The notes under the pieces: model-generated
Told to the model about the DNA's origin: nothing
The model's database searches: none
What the model saw: only the letters and a program-made list of their open reading frames with translations
Assembly (NCBI GenBank): GCA_009746045.1
Contig: RPFO01001231.1
Span: 83,501 to 147,500, forward strand
Direction of reading: 5' to 3'
Length of the DNA stretch: 64,000 nucleotides
Source of the DNA: Mesostigma viride
Taxonomy: Eukaryota; Streptophyta; Mesostigmatophyceae; Mesostigmatales; Mesostigmataceae
Program-made: the position numbers and the translations under genes
Shown here: one piece after another, positions 44,809-54,552 of the stretch
Layout of the letters: the number at the start of each line of letters is the position of its first letter
Position numbering within the stretch: position 1 is the stretch's first letter

Positions 44809-45626
44809 AGCATTATACTTGATAAGTTATTAATATATCGATTGTCATTTTTTATAAAACTTCATAGATTGTTTTAAGAGAAAAAATAGTTTACTATTTT
44901 TTTCAAAAAAAAATAGTAGAGAAATAATTATTTAGTATTTATAATATTTTTTTCCTCTACATAAACAAATATATTATACATACTAAATAGATAGCAAATA
45001 TTTATTATTTATAATAAATATTCTTAGAAAATTTATTCTTTATTTTTCAAAAAACAATGTTGACAAGGAATAAAGAAGAACTTTGAAACAGTAGTCATAG
45101 AATTTTACTTATATTAAAACAAATGAATAAATTTTATTTTCTTATCAGATAATACTTAAAAAAAAATAATAATTATTGTTATTTTCCCTACTATTTTAAA
45201 GATTTATAAATAAAATTTGTATAAATATTGTTTTATTATTTCGTGAATTAATCTTGTTAAATTAGATTTTAAAAATGGATATTTTACTAAAGATTTTGAT
45301 TCGCAAATAAAAATATAAGAACTTGATAAAATAAAATAAAATAATATTAACTCGTAAACAATAAATTAGATGACAGCAAGACATAAAACAATAAAATAAT
45401 TAAACTTTGATTTTTCAATGAATAAATCTTTAATTATATAACTAATAGGTTAATAAAATTCATAAGAGAATATTATTGTAATAAATAAGAAAAGACATTT
45501 TATATTATCTTTTTCTTATAAACAGTGAGAGTCAATTTTTTCATTTTTGTTTTACTTCAAAACCATTTTTTAAAACATTATTTTTCTCGTTGATACATTT
45601 TATATAAAAAGATCATATATATTTAA
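44809..45626. other. ndhB-bioY spacer
   Basis: 818 A+T-rich bases between the divergent ndhB and bioY starts, the longest empty spacer in the window. I see no tRNA, no protein-like frame and no long inverted repeat. It should contain the ndhB and bioY promoters. Confidence 0.5.
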
Positions 45627-46298
45627 ATGAATAAATTTTTTTCAATCAATATTATTCTATGGGCATTAATTGGATTAAATTTTCATATTCTGAGTTATTC
45701 TCTAAAAATAAGTATTAGTAATTTTCCATGGCAATGGCCACAAGAAGGATTAGAAACATATATGATCCATACTGATTATTATTTAGGTTCTATATTATTT
45801 ATATCTTTTTTAGGAGGTAGATTTGCGTCTTTAATTTCACAATTAGCTTATCAAATAATACAAATTAATATAGTCCAATTGATCATATTTTTTTCTAAAA
45901 ATTTACATATTTCTTTTTTATTACCCAATATTTTGAATCAACTTATAAATTTAGATACTAATAGAGGAACAATAACAGAATATACATGCATTCAAGATCA
46001 TATAATTAATAATGGATGGTTATCATATTTTGTTGTTAATCTAATATCATATGACCTATTTGAAAATACATTAAATCAATATAATACTCAAGCAATTGAT
46101 TCTTTTTTTAATAAAAGCGTAATTTTTTTGATAAGACTTTATATTATGAACATCTTATTTAGTTTATTAACAAGTAATTCATTAAATGAATGGATTATGT
46201 ATTCTATAAAAGACAATTTTTTATTACTGCCAAATCAATTAATTATTATTTGTTCAGTGGTATTATTAGTATTTTTATTACAATTTTGTGTGTATTAA
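45627..46298 (+). CDS. bioY: BioY-type biotin transporter subunit (probable)
   Basis: A 223-residue membrane protein with about five to six helices. It matches the cyanobacterial BioY layout: LWALIGL at residues 11-17, PWQWPQEGLETY (34-45), LGGRFASLISQLAYQII (62-78), GWLSYF (130-135, equivalent to GYLLGF) and LPNQLIIICSVVLLVFLL near the end (equivalent to the PLPGQL...CAVAVIA end). BioY is the substrate-binding S component of biotin ECF transporters. Plastid bioY is known from Chlorokybus. Divergent in the middle, so function is probable, not certain. Confidence 0.72.
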   Translation: MNKFFSINIILWALIGLNFHILSYSLKISISNFPWQWPQEGLETYMIHTDYYLGSILFISFLGGRFASLISQLAYQIIQINIVQLIIFFSKNLHISFLLPNILNQLINLDTNRGTITEYTCIQDHIINNGWLSYFVVNLISYDLFENTLNQYNTQAIDSFFNKSVIFLIRLYIMNILFSLLTSNSLNEWIMYSIKDNFLLLPNQLIIICSVVLLVFLLQFCVY

Positions 46299-46593
46299 TG
46301 GAGAAAATAAATTAAATATCTAATTTATTTGCAATACTGCATTTCTATTAACAAAATGAAGAAGAACAAAGACTTTAATAACTTGTTATAATTTAGAAGA
46401 TACTTTCTTGCTTTTTTCTCATAGAGTGAGAAATAATCTTAAATTATGGTATTTGTTATAAACATATATATTTTTAAAATATATATAATGCAAATAAAAA
46501 TCTAATGATGCAGAATAGCTTCGTAGATTTTCCATATTGTTTCTATTTTTTGAAACATAATTTATATAAAAATGTAAATAAGGCAATAAATTA

Positions 46594-46704
46594 ATGATCG
46601 CTTCCTATTTACCTTCTATTTTAGTACCTTTAGTAGGTTTAGTGTTTCCAGCAATTGCAATGGCTTCACTGTTTTTATATATTGAACAAGAAGAAATTAG
46701 TTAA
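46594..46704 (+). CDS. psaI: Photosystem I reaction centre subunit VIII
   Basis: A 36-residue single-helix subunit: [20 protein letters not shown] then [16 protein letters not shown], matching PsaI. An 11-bp hairpin CTTCTTCCAGG (46754-46764) with its complement (46783-46793) lies 49 bases past the stop and is a likely 3' end. The 295 bases upstream hold no gene. Confidence 0.95.
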   Translation: MIASYLPSILVPLVGLVFPAIAMASLFLYIEQEEIS

Positions 46705-46753
46705 TTAGAATTTTTTAAAAATTTAACTACAACATTTTTTTTATTGTTTTGTA

Positions 46754-46793
46754 CTTCTTCCAGGGGGCTAATGGAACCGTATCCTGGAAGAAG
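46754..46793 (+). terminator. psaI 3' hairpin
   Basis: Inverted repeat CTTCTTCCAGG (46754-46764) and CCTGGAAGAAG (46783-46793), 18-base loop, with three further flanking bases able to pair around a bulge. Unusually G+C-rich for this genome's spacers. Confidence 0.65.
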
Positions 46794-46896
46794 ATACTAA
46801 AACTATTTCTAAGTTAGTAAATTTTTTACTATGTGCATAATACTATAATTTTTCTATGTATATATACATATACATATACATAGATGGTTCACTTTG

Positions 46897-47025
46897 TTAT
46901 AGTGATGATCCTAAACCAGAATAAGAACCATAAAAAAATAAAGCAAGTAAACCTATAGCTAAAAGACCTACAACTGTACCCACTAACCATAGTGGGATTC
47001 GTCCGGTAGTTCCAGTATTAGACAT
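46897..47025 (-). CDS. psbJ: Photosystem II protein J
   Basis: A 42-residue single-helix subunit: [20 protein letters not shown] then [22 protein letters not shown], matching PsbJ including the [10 protein letters not shown] end. Last gene of the psbE-psbF-psbL-psbJ operon. Confidence 0.97.
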   Translation of the reverse strand: MSNTGTTGRIPLWLVGTVVGLLAIGLLALFFYGSYSGLGSSL

Positions 47026-47128
47026 GAATATTCCTCTATTCCATTTTCGATAAAAGGTCAGTGCTCATGACCCAAGTAGCAATAGGTATAAAAATGACTT
47101 AACTATATAAATTAATAAAAAAATTTAA

Positions 47129-47245
47129 TTAGTTAAAAATATAACTGGAGAATAAAATTGCTAATACAAAAATAAGCAATAATCCCCAATAAAGACTAGT
47201 ACGATTTAATTCAACTTCTTGTTTGTTAGGATTTGGTTCTGTCAT
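47129..47245 (-). CDS. psbL: Photosystem II protein L
   Basis: A 38-residue single-helix subunit: [20 protein letters not shown] then [18 protein letters not shown], the nearly invariant PsbL sequence. The start is a genomic ATG, so no editing is needed (some plants encode ACG here). Confidence 0.97.
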   Translation of the reverse strand: MTEPNPNKQEVELNRTSLYWGLLLIFVLAILFSSYIFN

Positions 47246-47263
47246 AATAACCTCTTATACCTG

Positions 47264-47398
<135 letters not shown>

Positions 47399-47412
47399 CT
47401 ATTTTTATTAAT

Positions 47413-47658
47413 TTATTTAGTATATTGATTTAATTGTTCTAAAGCATTAAAACGATCAGTGATCAATGGAATATCTTGTCGATCTTCAGTAAAATACTCG
47501 TTAGGTCTAGGAGTGCCAAACACGTCATAAGCAAGACCTGTACTTACAAATAACCATCCAGAAACAAATAAAGATGGAATAGTAATACTATGAATAACCC
47601 AATAACGAATACTGGTAATAATGTCACTAAAAGGACGTTCCTCTGTAGAACCAGCCAT
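47413..47658 (-). CDS. psbE: Cytochrome b559 alpha subunit
   Basis: An 81-residue photosystem II subunit starting [20 protein letters not shown]. The haem-ligand histidine is in [11 protein letters not shown] (about residue 23). The lumenal domain [20 protein letters not shown] is conserved. AAGGAG lies about 8 bases upstream of the ATG. First gene of the psbE-F-L-J operon, the order kept across plastids and cyanobacteria. Confidence 0.98.
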   Translation of the reverse strand: MAGSTEERPFSDIITSIRYWVIHSITIPSLFVSGWLFVSTGLAYDVFGTPRPNEYFTEDRQDIPLITDRFNALEQLNQYTK

Positions 47659-47776
47659 GCCAAGCTCCTTACGTGAAAATAGATTGATCTTATCTTATTT
47701 GAGATAGATCCAAAACCAATAAAGAGGATTGTGGTACCTCTATACCCTTAGAATTTTTTTCTAAGTATAATTATAA

Positions 47777-47929
47777 TTATATTATTTCTTTGACATTTTC
47801 ACTTATTCTTAATTTAGTTAAGTAAAAATAAGCTATTTGTAAAGATTGTAGACTACTACTCACTTGTTCATTTGCAGAGGTTTCTGTCTTATAGAAGTTA
47901 TAAATGTTGCTATAAGCAACTAATTCCAT
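47777..47929 (-). CDS. Possible 50-residue open frame upstream of psbE
   Basis: In the 537-base trnG-psbE spacer, which is less A+T-rich than most, a minus-strand frame begins ATG at 47929 after an in-frame stop. It reads MELVAYSNIYNFYKTETSAN then about 30 further residues ending ISENVKEII. It is mostly polar with no membrane helix. I do not recognise it. Start context is GCAGAAAAG without a Shine-Dalgarno. It could be part of a long psbE leader rather than a gene. Confidence 0.25.
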   Translation of the reverse strand: MELVAYSNIYNFYKTETSANEQVSSSLQSLQIAYFYLTKLRISENVKEII

Positions 47930-48195
47930 CTTTTCTGCAAATTAACACACTATGTTTTATCACTACAACAATATTTATTGTTGCTTGAATTTTCAGTCAA
48001 TGGAAACTAGAATATTCAAATATGAACATCACTCTTGTCAAAGAGAAATACTCCATTGCCATTAGTATATCCTTGAGGGCTTAACAGAGCAAGGTTTTTT
48101 TTATAGATATAATAATCCGTTTATTATAAAATATTCTTTTTTTCAAATTTAAAAATAATAATTATTATTTTTAAATTAAATATAATTTGTTTTAG

Positions 48196-48267
48196 AGCGG
48201 GTAACGCGATTCGAACGCGCGACATCAACCTTGGCAAGGTTACGCTCTACCACTGAGCTATACCCGC
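48196..48267 (-). tRNA. trnG-GCC: tRNA-Gly(GCC)
   Basis: Reverse strand cloverleaf GCGGGTA/TACCCGC with loop TTGCCAA (anticodon GCC), T arm GCGCG/CGCGT and discriminator U, usual for glycine. Confidence 0.96.
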
Positions 48268-48360
48268 ATTAAATTATAAAGAATTATTCCACAGAATAAT
48301 TAATTTGTCAATCAAATAAGAGAAAAGAAAAAGGATGATAAAGAAATGAATTCAATTATT

Positions 48361-48392
<32 letters not shown>

Positions 48393-48719
48393 AATTTTTT
48401 TTCATAAAACTAGTATTCAAAAAATTACTCATGAATAAACAAATATTTAAGTGTAAGTATACATAAAAAAATATATTTTTATCTTTTTTTTAGACTAAAA
48501 AAGAAAGAAATATTTAATATAATTCCTAATTTGAATTATATCTTTGTTTACAAAAATTTTTTAATTATTTGTCTATGTTTTTATTAAAAACTGTTCTTAG
48601 ATAATTTGATTTAATTATTTAATATCAGATAATAATAGTTAAGATATATTTTATTTATTTCAAATAAATAATTTTAATAAACTAAAATAATATTCTAATA
48701 TTAAAAATATTGTTGTTAT
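48268..48719. other. trnG-psbZ spacer
   Basis: 452 A+T-rich bases. A TAA/TTA microsatellite forms a perfect 26-bp palindrome at 48367-48392. No gene recognised. Confidence 0.5.
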
Positions 48720-48908
48720 TTAAACAACAAAAGAATTTAGAATGCCTACAGCAAATACTAAACTAATCCATAATAGAGCTCCAGAAAAAACAAAATTCTT
48801 GGATTTTACCCAACCTTCTGGAGAAGCAAATATTACAGGAACGCCAATAACCATTAGAAAAGATGTTGCAATTAATGCAAGAACTGTTAATTGAAATGCA
48901 GCAAGCAT
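48720..48908 (-). CDS. psbZ: Photosystem II protein Z
   Basis: A 62-residue two-helix subunit (formerly ycf9) that links core and antenna in photosystem [22 protein letters not shown], then [20 protein letters not shown] and [18 protein letters not shown], matching PsbZ. GAGGAG lies about 8 bases upstream of the ATG. The 324 bases upstream to trnS-UGA hold no gene. Confidence 0.97.
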   Translation of the reverse strand: MLAAFQLTVLALIATSFLMVIGVPVIFASPEGWVKSKNFVFSGALLWISLVFAVGILNSFVV

Positions 48909-49232
48909 AGTGTGTTTCTCCTCAATATATGAACACTATAAATAGTATTTTATTTCTTTTTTTAAATGAAATACAGCTAATTTATAAAAAAACATGCGTT
49001 TTGTTTTATGCATAATTTTTATACATAAAAAAAATTATTTAACTTAATTTTTAATTTTATGCATAACTGTTTGATTTCATCAAATAAAAAATGTTCTTTT
49101 TTTATTTATATAAAAATATCAGTCAATAATAACTATAGTAACAATTTCCATATATAATTGTATAGTAACACTTATATAGATAACATAAAAGAAAACATTT
49201 ATGAATTGCTATTTTATAAACTAATAGTTATA

Positions 49233-49320
49233 GGAGAGGTGGCAGAGATGGTCGATTGCGTCTGATTTGAAATCAGATGAACCTTTTTAGGTTCCGAGGG
49301 TTCGAATCCCTCCTTCTCCG
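49233..49320 (+). tRNA. trnS-UGA: tRNA-Ser(UGA)
   Basis: Class II cloverleaf GGAGAGG/CTTCTCC with loop TTTGAAA (anticodon UGA) on a TCTGA/TCAGA stem, a long variable arm (AACCT/AGGTT) and discriminator G. Confidence 0.96.
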
Positions 49321-49390
49321 AAGCCGCAATAATTATGAAATATTTTTTGTGTATTACTTTTATGAATAAGTAAAAAGGATTTTTTAACCA

Positions 49391-52063
49391 ATGCAGCAAA
49401 ATCATATGAGTCTTAGTAACATGATCAAAGAAGTCAAAGAAGTCTTTTTTCATGTTCCAGCATTATTAATACCTACACGTTATCGAGAAATTTATAGAGA
49501 AATAGATAGAGCTCCTAAATTATTAGAACAGTCATTTTATACGATTTTTATTAAAGTTTGGAATATTACAGAAAAAGTAACAGTTACAGATGTTTTTTAT
49601 TATAGTTCTGTAGAAGATCCACTTGGTTTACAATCTCCTAGACATAGTCGTTGGGCTCAAAATACAGATGAAGAACAAAGAAAACAAGCTCGTATTATTA
49701 TTCAATCAGTTTATAAACCTAATTCATTTATAAGAATTACTAGTAATAAATTTACTAGAGTACTAATAACAAGTTTATTTGTATTAACTTATTTCCAATC
49801 TAATGGAGTTTTTCAATCTTTTCCTTATTTTGAATCTCAAATTAATGGTTTTCTTTTCAAAAAAATGAATAATATTAATCAGTTAGAAATTAATAGTACA
49901 AATACATGTATTATCAAAATAACTGATCTTTTAACACATCAGAAATCTAAAGAATTGCTAGGAAATTCTCTTCCAACTAACAGTATATTAAGATGGAAAA
50001 TGCATTCAAAAATATCTGATATTAAAACGATATTTAATATGCCAGAAAAATGGATATATCTTCCTTTAGGACTAGGATTAGAAAATAGTGAACAAATTTT
50101 TAGTTATAGAAATTTTGATATTTGTAATTTGACGAAAAATAGTTCAAATATTATGAAAATAAAAAATAATAGAACTATTTTAGATCCAAAAATTGATAAA
50201 TATCCTTTAGTATTAAAGAATAAGGAAAATATTTTATTTTTTCACAAATTACCAATTCAATTTTTTTTATTTCCATATATTGTTTTAAGAATTTGGCTTG
50301 CTCCTGTATTTGTTCTATGGTGGTCATATCAATTTAATTCTGAAGAAAAAGAAAATATTAAAAATAATTTAAAAAATATTCATGATATAGAAATAAGTAC
50401 TATTCAAAAATTTGTTGCAAAAGCTATAACCTTTAGAGACATAGGTGGTATGGAATCTCTGAAACAGGAATTGGCTACAGTAGCTTTTTTGCTTAAACAA
50501 AAAAATTATTCTAATAGTTATCCTATGGGGTATTTGTTTGCTGGACCTCCAGGTACAGGAAAAACATTAATGGCTAAAGCTATGTCTTATGAAGCAGAAA
50601 CACCATATTTGTATGTAGAAGGTTCACAATTTAGATGTAGAGAAGAAGGAGTGGCTAATGCACGCGTTGACGATCTTTTCAAACAAATTCAGAATATTAG
50701 TCCATGTATTTTATATATAGATGAAATAGATTCTATTGCTGAAAGAAGAGAAGAAGCTAATAAACAATTAGAACAATTGAAAACAATTGGAGACTCAATT
50801 GAAGGTTCCAATATTAATATAGATCAAAAACCTTCTGATACTGTATTAATGCAGTTTTTAATTTACATGGATGGATACAAAAAAAGAAATGATTTGATAA
50901 TTATTGGCGCTACAAATAGAATAGAAACTTTGGATGATGCCATTATGCGTCCTGGACGTTTTGATCGTCAAATTGTATTTTCTCCACCATTTTTTGAAGA
51001 AAGAAAAGATATTCTTAGAATTTTTTTACGTAATACTAAAGCATTAGTAGATGATACAACTAAAACTATGATGGCAGAACGCTCTATTGGTCTTAATGGT
51101 TGTGATTTAAGACTTTTAGCAGATAACATTCTTCTTTTATCAGCTTTAGAATCAAGAAATCAACAAAAAACTATTCCAGTTATTAATGAGGATACTTTTG
51201 ATAGAGCATTAGAACGTGTATCTAGAATTAGACATATCATTTCCAATTATGAACTAGCTTTTGGTAAATATGATTTTTATCGAACAGCTTATCATGAAGC
51301 TGGAATTGCTTTAATTCATACTTTACTACCAGAATGCAGACCTGTTTATTCGGTTAAATTATTTCCAAAACCATTAAATGATCGTTATTTGGAAATTGAA
51401 AGAGAAAATCTGAAAGTTCCTTCATCAGATATTATTTCTACTAATAATATAGATTATTTTGTACAAAAAATAGTTGGTTTATTAGCAGGAAGAGCTGCAG
51501 AAAGTATATTGTTTGATTTTTATCCTGGCCAAATAAGTACATATTTGAATAAAACATATGATCCTAATATTCAAGGAGCTTATAATATTGCACATCATAT
51601 TGTTGAATTTGGTTTGTTAGATTCTGTTACAGGAGTTATACATTATCTAAATTCTGAAAATGAAAATAATATTAAAGATCCATTTGTTACTAAAATTAAT
51701 GATCTTATTCAAAATAAAGTTACATTAAAAACCAATAGAGAATTGAGAAAATATTCTCAAGCTGCTTCTATATTAGATTTTAATGAATTTTGGTATGAAC
51801 AAGATTATCCATGGCAATTTGATTTTATTAAAAAACAATATATTTATTCAAATGAATCATCTAGAAATCTAGATATGGAAATAGTTTCTATATTACATAC
51901 TTTATTTCAATATACATATGATTTTTTAAAATCTAATGAACAATTATTGGATCATTTAGCATCTCTTGTTTTAAAAAATAAGAGTATATCTCAAAAAGAA
52001 ATCCATTTAGTAGTCAATTCATATGGTATTAAAATACCAACAAAAACTTGGAAAGCATGGTAA
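49391..52063 (+). CDS. ftsH: FtsH-like AAA ATPase with inactive protease site
   Basis: An 890-residue membrane AAA+ protein. Two hydrophobic segments lie at about residues 118-138 and 290-318. The ATPase domain has Walker A GPPGTGKT (385-392), Walker B ILYIDEID (440-447) and the arginine-finger region [12 protein letters not shown]. The peptidase domain is recognisable ([35 protein letters not shown]), but the zinc motif HEXXH reads HEAGI (635-639) and the third ligand aspartate is replaced by Asn726. It is therefore a chaperone or motor rather than a protease, like the plant FtsHi/Ycf2 import motor subunits. The long N-terminal region is unlike bacterial FtsH. Confidence 0.88.
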   Translation: MQQNHMSLSNMIKEVKEVFFHVPALLIPTRYREIYREIDRAPKLLEQSFYTIFIKVWNITEKVTVTDVFYYSSVEDPLGLQSPRHSRWAQNTDEEQRKQARIIIQSVYKPNSFIRITSNKFTRVLITSLFVLTYFQSNGVFQSFPYFESQINGFLFKKMNNINQLEINSTNTCIIKITDLLTHQKSKELLGNSLPTNSILRWKMHSKISDIKTIFNMPEKWIYLPLGLGLENSEQIFSYRNFDICNLTKNSSNIMKIKNNRTILDPKIDKYPLVLKNKENILFFHKLPIQFFLFPYIVLRIWLAPVFVLWWSYQFNSEEKENIKNNLKNIHDIEISTIQKFVAKAITFRDIGGMESLKQELATVAFLLKQKNYSNSYPMGYLFAGPPGTGKTLMAKAMSYEAETPYLYVEGSQFRCREEGVANARVDDLFKQIQNISPCILYIDEIDSIAERREEANKQLEQLKTIGDSIEGSNINIDQKPSDTVLMQFLIYMDGYKKRNDLIIIGATNRIETLDDAIMRPGRFDRQIVFSPPFFEERKDILRIFLRNTKALVDDTTKTMMAERSIGLNGCDLRLLADNILLLSALESRNQQKTIPVINEDTFDRALERVSRIRHIISNYELAFGKYDFYRTAYHEAGIALIHTLLPECRPVYSVKLFPKPLNDRYLEIERENLKVPSSDIISTNNIDYFVQKIVGLLAGRAAESILFDFYPGQISTYLNKTYDPNIQGAYNIAHHIVEFGLLDSVTGVIHYLNSENENNIKDPFVTKINDLIQNKVTLKTNRELRKYSQAASILDFNEFWYEQDYPWQFDFIKKQYIYSNESSRNLDMEIVSILHTLFQYTYDFLKSNEQLLDHLASLVLKNKSISQKEIHLVVNSYGIKIPTKTWKAW

Positions 52064-52080
52064 TGGAAGAAAAATAATAT

Positions 52081-52154
52081 CGGGACTGACGGGGTTCGAA
52101 CCCGCAACTTCCGCCTTGACAGGGCGGTGCTCTAACCAGTTGAACTACAATCCC
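52081..52154 (-). tRNA. trnD-GUC: tRNA-Asp(GUC)
   Basis: Reverse strand cloverleaf GGGATTG/CAGTCCC with loop CTGTCAA (anticodon GUC) on a CCGCC/GGCGG stem, discriminator G. It lies 17 bases past the end of the FtsH-like gene on the opposite strand. Confidence 0.96.
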
Positions 52155-52396
52155 ACAGTTGTTATTATGCTACCATAGTGCCATGATTATAGTTTATTTG
52201 TCAAATATATTATTTATATTTTATAAATATAATATACTACAAGCACTTATAGTATCTTGAATAAGGAGCATAGATTTAAACATTTATTTCATTTCAGGTA
52301 ATCATTTTTCTAATATATTTTATTATATATTAGATTTTATTGAAAAAATAATTATTTTCTAGTTTAATAAAGACACATAAAAAAGAATAAAAATAT

Positions 52397-52744
52397 ATGA
52401 CAAGAGTAAAACGAGGCAATGTTGCTCGTAAACATCGTAACAAAATTCTTAATTTAGCTAAAGGATTTCGTGGAGCACATTCTGTACTATTTCGTACAGC
52501 AAATCAACAAATAATTAAATCTTTAAGATATGCTTATAGGGATAGAGCTAGAAAAAAACGAGATTTTAGAAAGTTATGGATTGCTAGAATTAATGCAGCA
52601 TCACGTCAAAATAATATCAGTTATAGTCAATTAATTAATCAATTAAAAACATCCAATATTTTATTAAATCGAAAAATTTTAGCACAAATTGCTCTTTTGG
52701 ATGGTCCAGTATTTTCTCAAATTGTTATGGAATCCAATTCTTAA
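52397..52744 (+). CDS. rpl20: Large ribosomal subunit protein bL20
   Basis: A 115-residue basic 50S assembly protein: [60 protein letters not shown]. All are diagnostic of L20. It converges on rps18, with a 14-bp hairpin between the stops. Confidence 0.98.
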   Translation: MTRVKRGNVARKHRNKILNLAKGFRGAHSVLFRTANQQIIKSLRYAYRDRARKKRDFRKLWIARINAASRQNNISYSQLINQLKTSNILLNRKILAQIALLDGPVFSQIVMESNS

Positions 52745-52753
52745 ATATTCTGG

Positions 52754-52787
52754 TTAATTTCCTATGTGAAGAAACATAGGAAATTAA
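52754..52787. terminator. Bidirectional rpl20/rps18 hairpin
   Basis: A perfect 14-bp inverted repeat TTAATTTCCTATGT (52754-52767) with its complement (52774-52787), 6-base loop, between the stops of the convergent rpl20 and rps18. Confidence 0.85.
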
Positions 52788-52821
52788 TCACAACATATGT
52801 TTCCAAAGAATCATTTTGAAT

Positions 52822-53037
52822 TTAAATTTCTTGATTAAGAAAAGGTAATAAAGTTAAAAAGCGTGCTTGTTTTATAGCTTTAGTAATTGCACGTTGTTGC
52901 TTAGCACTTATATTATTAACACGTCTTGGTAATATTTTCCCTTGTTCTGTTATAAATTGACTTAATAAATCTATATTTTTATAATCTATAGAATCTGTTG
53001 GTTTGATTGGGGATGTGCGACGACGAGAAAAAGTCAT
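52822..53037 (-). CDS. rps18: Small ribosomal subunit protein bS18
   Basis: A 71-residue 30S protein with the S18 core [26 protein letters not shown] and [20 protein letters not shown]. The N-terminus is short and lacks the heptad repeats of some land plants. It follows rpl33 by 45 bases, the conserved rpl33-rps18 pair. Confidence 0.96.
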   Translation of the reverse strand: MTFSRRRTSPIKPTDSIDYKNIDLLSQFITEQGKILPRRVNNISAKQQRAITKAIKQARFLTLLPFLNQEI

Positions 53038-53082
53038 AATTGTAAATTTTGTAATATTATTTAAATCTAAAAAAAATATATA

Positions 53083-53277
53083 TTATTTTATTTCTTTATG
53101 AATAGTCGATTGATTACAATGAGAGCAGAATTTTTTTAATTCTAATCTATTAGGCGTATTACGACGATTTTTTTGAGTCATATATCTTGAAATACCAGTA
53201 GAACGTTTATTGTTATTATTTTTACAAGAAGTACATTCTAATGTGATACTTATTCTTATACCTTTTGTTTTTGCCAT
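53083..53277 (-). CDS. rpl33: Large ribosomal subunit protein bL33
   Basis: A 64-residue 50S protein: [20 protein letters not shown], then [20 protein letters not shown] and [17 protein letters not shown]. The CXXC pair (CTSC at 15-18 and CSHC near residue 51) forms the zinc ribbon. It precedes rps18 on the same strand. Confidence 0.97.
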   Translation of the reverse strand: MAKTKGIRISITLECTSCKNNNNKRSTGISRYMTQKNRRNTPNRLELKKFCSHCNQSTIHKEIK

Positions 53278-53526
53278 ATATATATCCTTTTTATTGTTCC
53301 CCTTTTTATAAAATATCGCGATTATAATTTTGAATCAAATATAAAAGTTTTCTATCAATCTAATTTGTAGATTTTTCTAAATTAATTATGTTTATAATCA
53401 ATAATTTTTTAGTAGATAGAATAACCATTTCTCTTATTTATCTATTTGTATAGAAAAAAAGATATAGATTATTTATATATCTTGTGTGCATATGCACATC
53501 ACGTTTAATATAGAAAGATAGATTAT

Positions 53527-53655
53527 TTATTTCATAGGAACTAATAATGCATCAGGGAAAAAGCGATTGATTTCAATTAATAATCCAGCAAGAATAATAA
53601 ACCATATAGTTGCTAACACAGGTGCTGTGGAAAGATATTTCTGAAAATCTTGCAT
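53527..53655 (-). CDS. psaJ: Photosystem I reaction centre subunit IX
   Basis: A 42-residue single-helix subunit: [20 protein letters not shown] then [22 protein letters not shown], matching PsaJ. GGAGAAAT lies about 7 bases upstream of the ATG. It is upstream of rpl33-rps18 on the same strand, an order shared with land plants. Confidence 0.96.
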   Translation of the reverse strand: MQDFQKYLSTAPVLATIWFIILAGLLIEINRFFPDALLVPMK

Positions 53656-54308
53656 TGATATTTCTCCTTCAAAGCTTTTTTATTTCACAATATAATATAG
53701 GAAAATAGAAAAAAAATATTAATTAATTAAATAAATGAAATATAATATTTTTTTTGTAAGCCTTTTATGATTATTATTATGAAAATGTTTTCATATATAA
53801 AAAAATATTATGCTTACTCATTTTTTCTAAATAAGTAACAATTTGTTTTAGAAAAGAATAGAGATTTTGATTTGCATCTAAATCTTTAGTTCAATTTTAT
53901 TTCCAATAAATAACCTGTATATTTTCAAAATATAAAAATATACATATGTTTTAGTAAAAATATTTTTTTGTTACTTTTATATAAAAATTATATAGCAATA
54001 AAATAAAAAAAAACATGATTGTTCAATAAATCAATATTAATGGTAAATAATTTCTCATATATTTGACTAATAATTGGAAACAATAAGACATACTTTTTAT
54101 AAAATATAAAAAAATATTTAGTTTTGAATATTTTATTATTATTGGTGATAATCTTTGTTATTTATTGACTTAATATTACAAATAGGAATTATTTTTATTA
54201 TTAATTTGAAACATAAAAATATATTTCTTATATTCAATCATTTTTTGTATATAAATGTATATCTCTATTATATTTTCATGCTATTATACTATCTGCTAAC
54301 TGCAATAA
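53656..54308. other. psaJ-trnP spacer
   Basis: 653 very A+T-rich bases between the divergent psaJ and trnP-UGG. No tRNA, protein-like frame or long inverted repeat recognised. Confidence 0.5.
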
Positions 54309-54382
54309 CGGGATGTAACTCAGTTTGGTAGAGTGCGGCTTTTGGGAAGCCGACGTCGCAGGTTCGAATCCTGTCATCCCGA
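54309..54382 (+). tRNA. trnP-UGG: tRNA-Pro(UGG)
   Basis: Cloverleaf CGGGATG/CATCCCG with loop TTTGGGA (anticodon UGG) on a CGGCT/AGCCG stem, discriminator A. Confidence 0.96.
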
Positions 54383-54433
54383 AAGAATTTTTAGTATTTT
54401 ATTATTTATTAATTGATAATTAACACATTTAAT

Positions 54434-54506
54434 GCGTCCTTAGTTCAGTTGGTAGAACGCAGGTCTCCAAAACCTGATGTCGTAGGTTCAAGTCCTACAG
54501 GGCGTG
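54434..54506 (+). tRNA. trnW-CCA: tRNA-Trp(CCA)
   Basis: Cloverleaf GCGTCCT/AGGGCGT with loop CTCCAAA (anticodon CCA) on an AGGT/ACCT stem, discriminator G, the tryptophan identity base. It lies 51 bases after trnP, the conserved trnP-trnW pair in the reverse of the land plant order. Confidence 0.95.
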
Positions 54507-54552
54507 TTTTTATTTTTGTATAATTTTGACAATATATAAAAAAAATATATGT

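Noticed and set aside
47659-48195. RNase P RNA gene (rnpB) in the psbE-trnG spacer
   Set aside because: The spacer is relatively complex, but I found neither the GAGGAAAGTCC-type conserved region nor a consistent P4 pairing.
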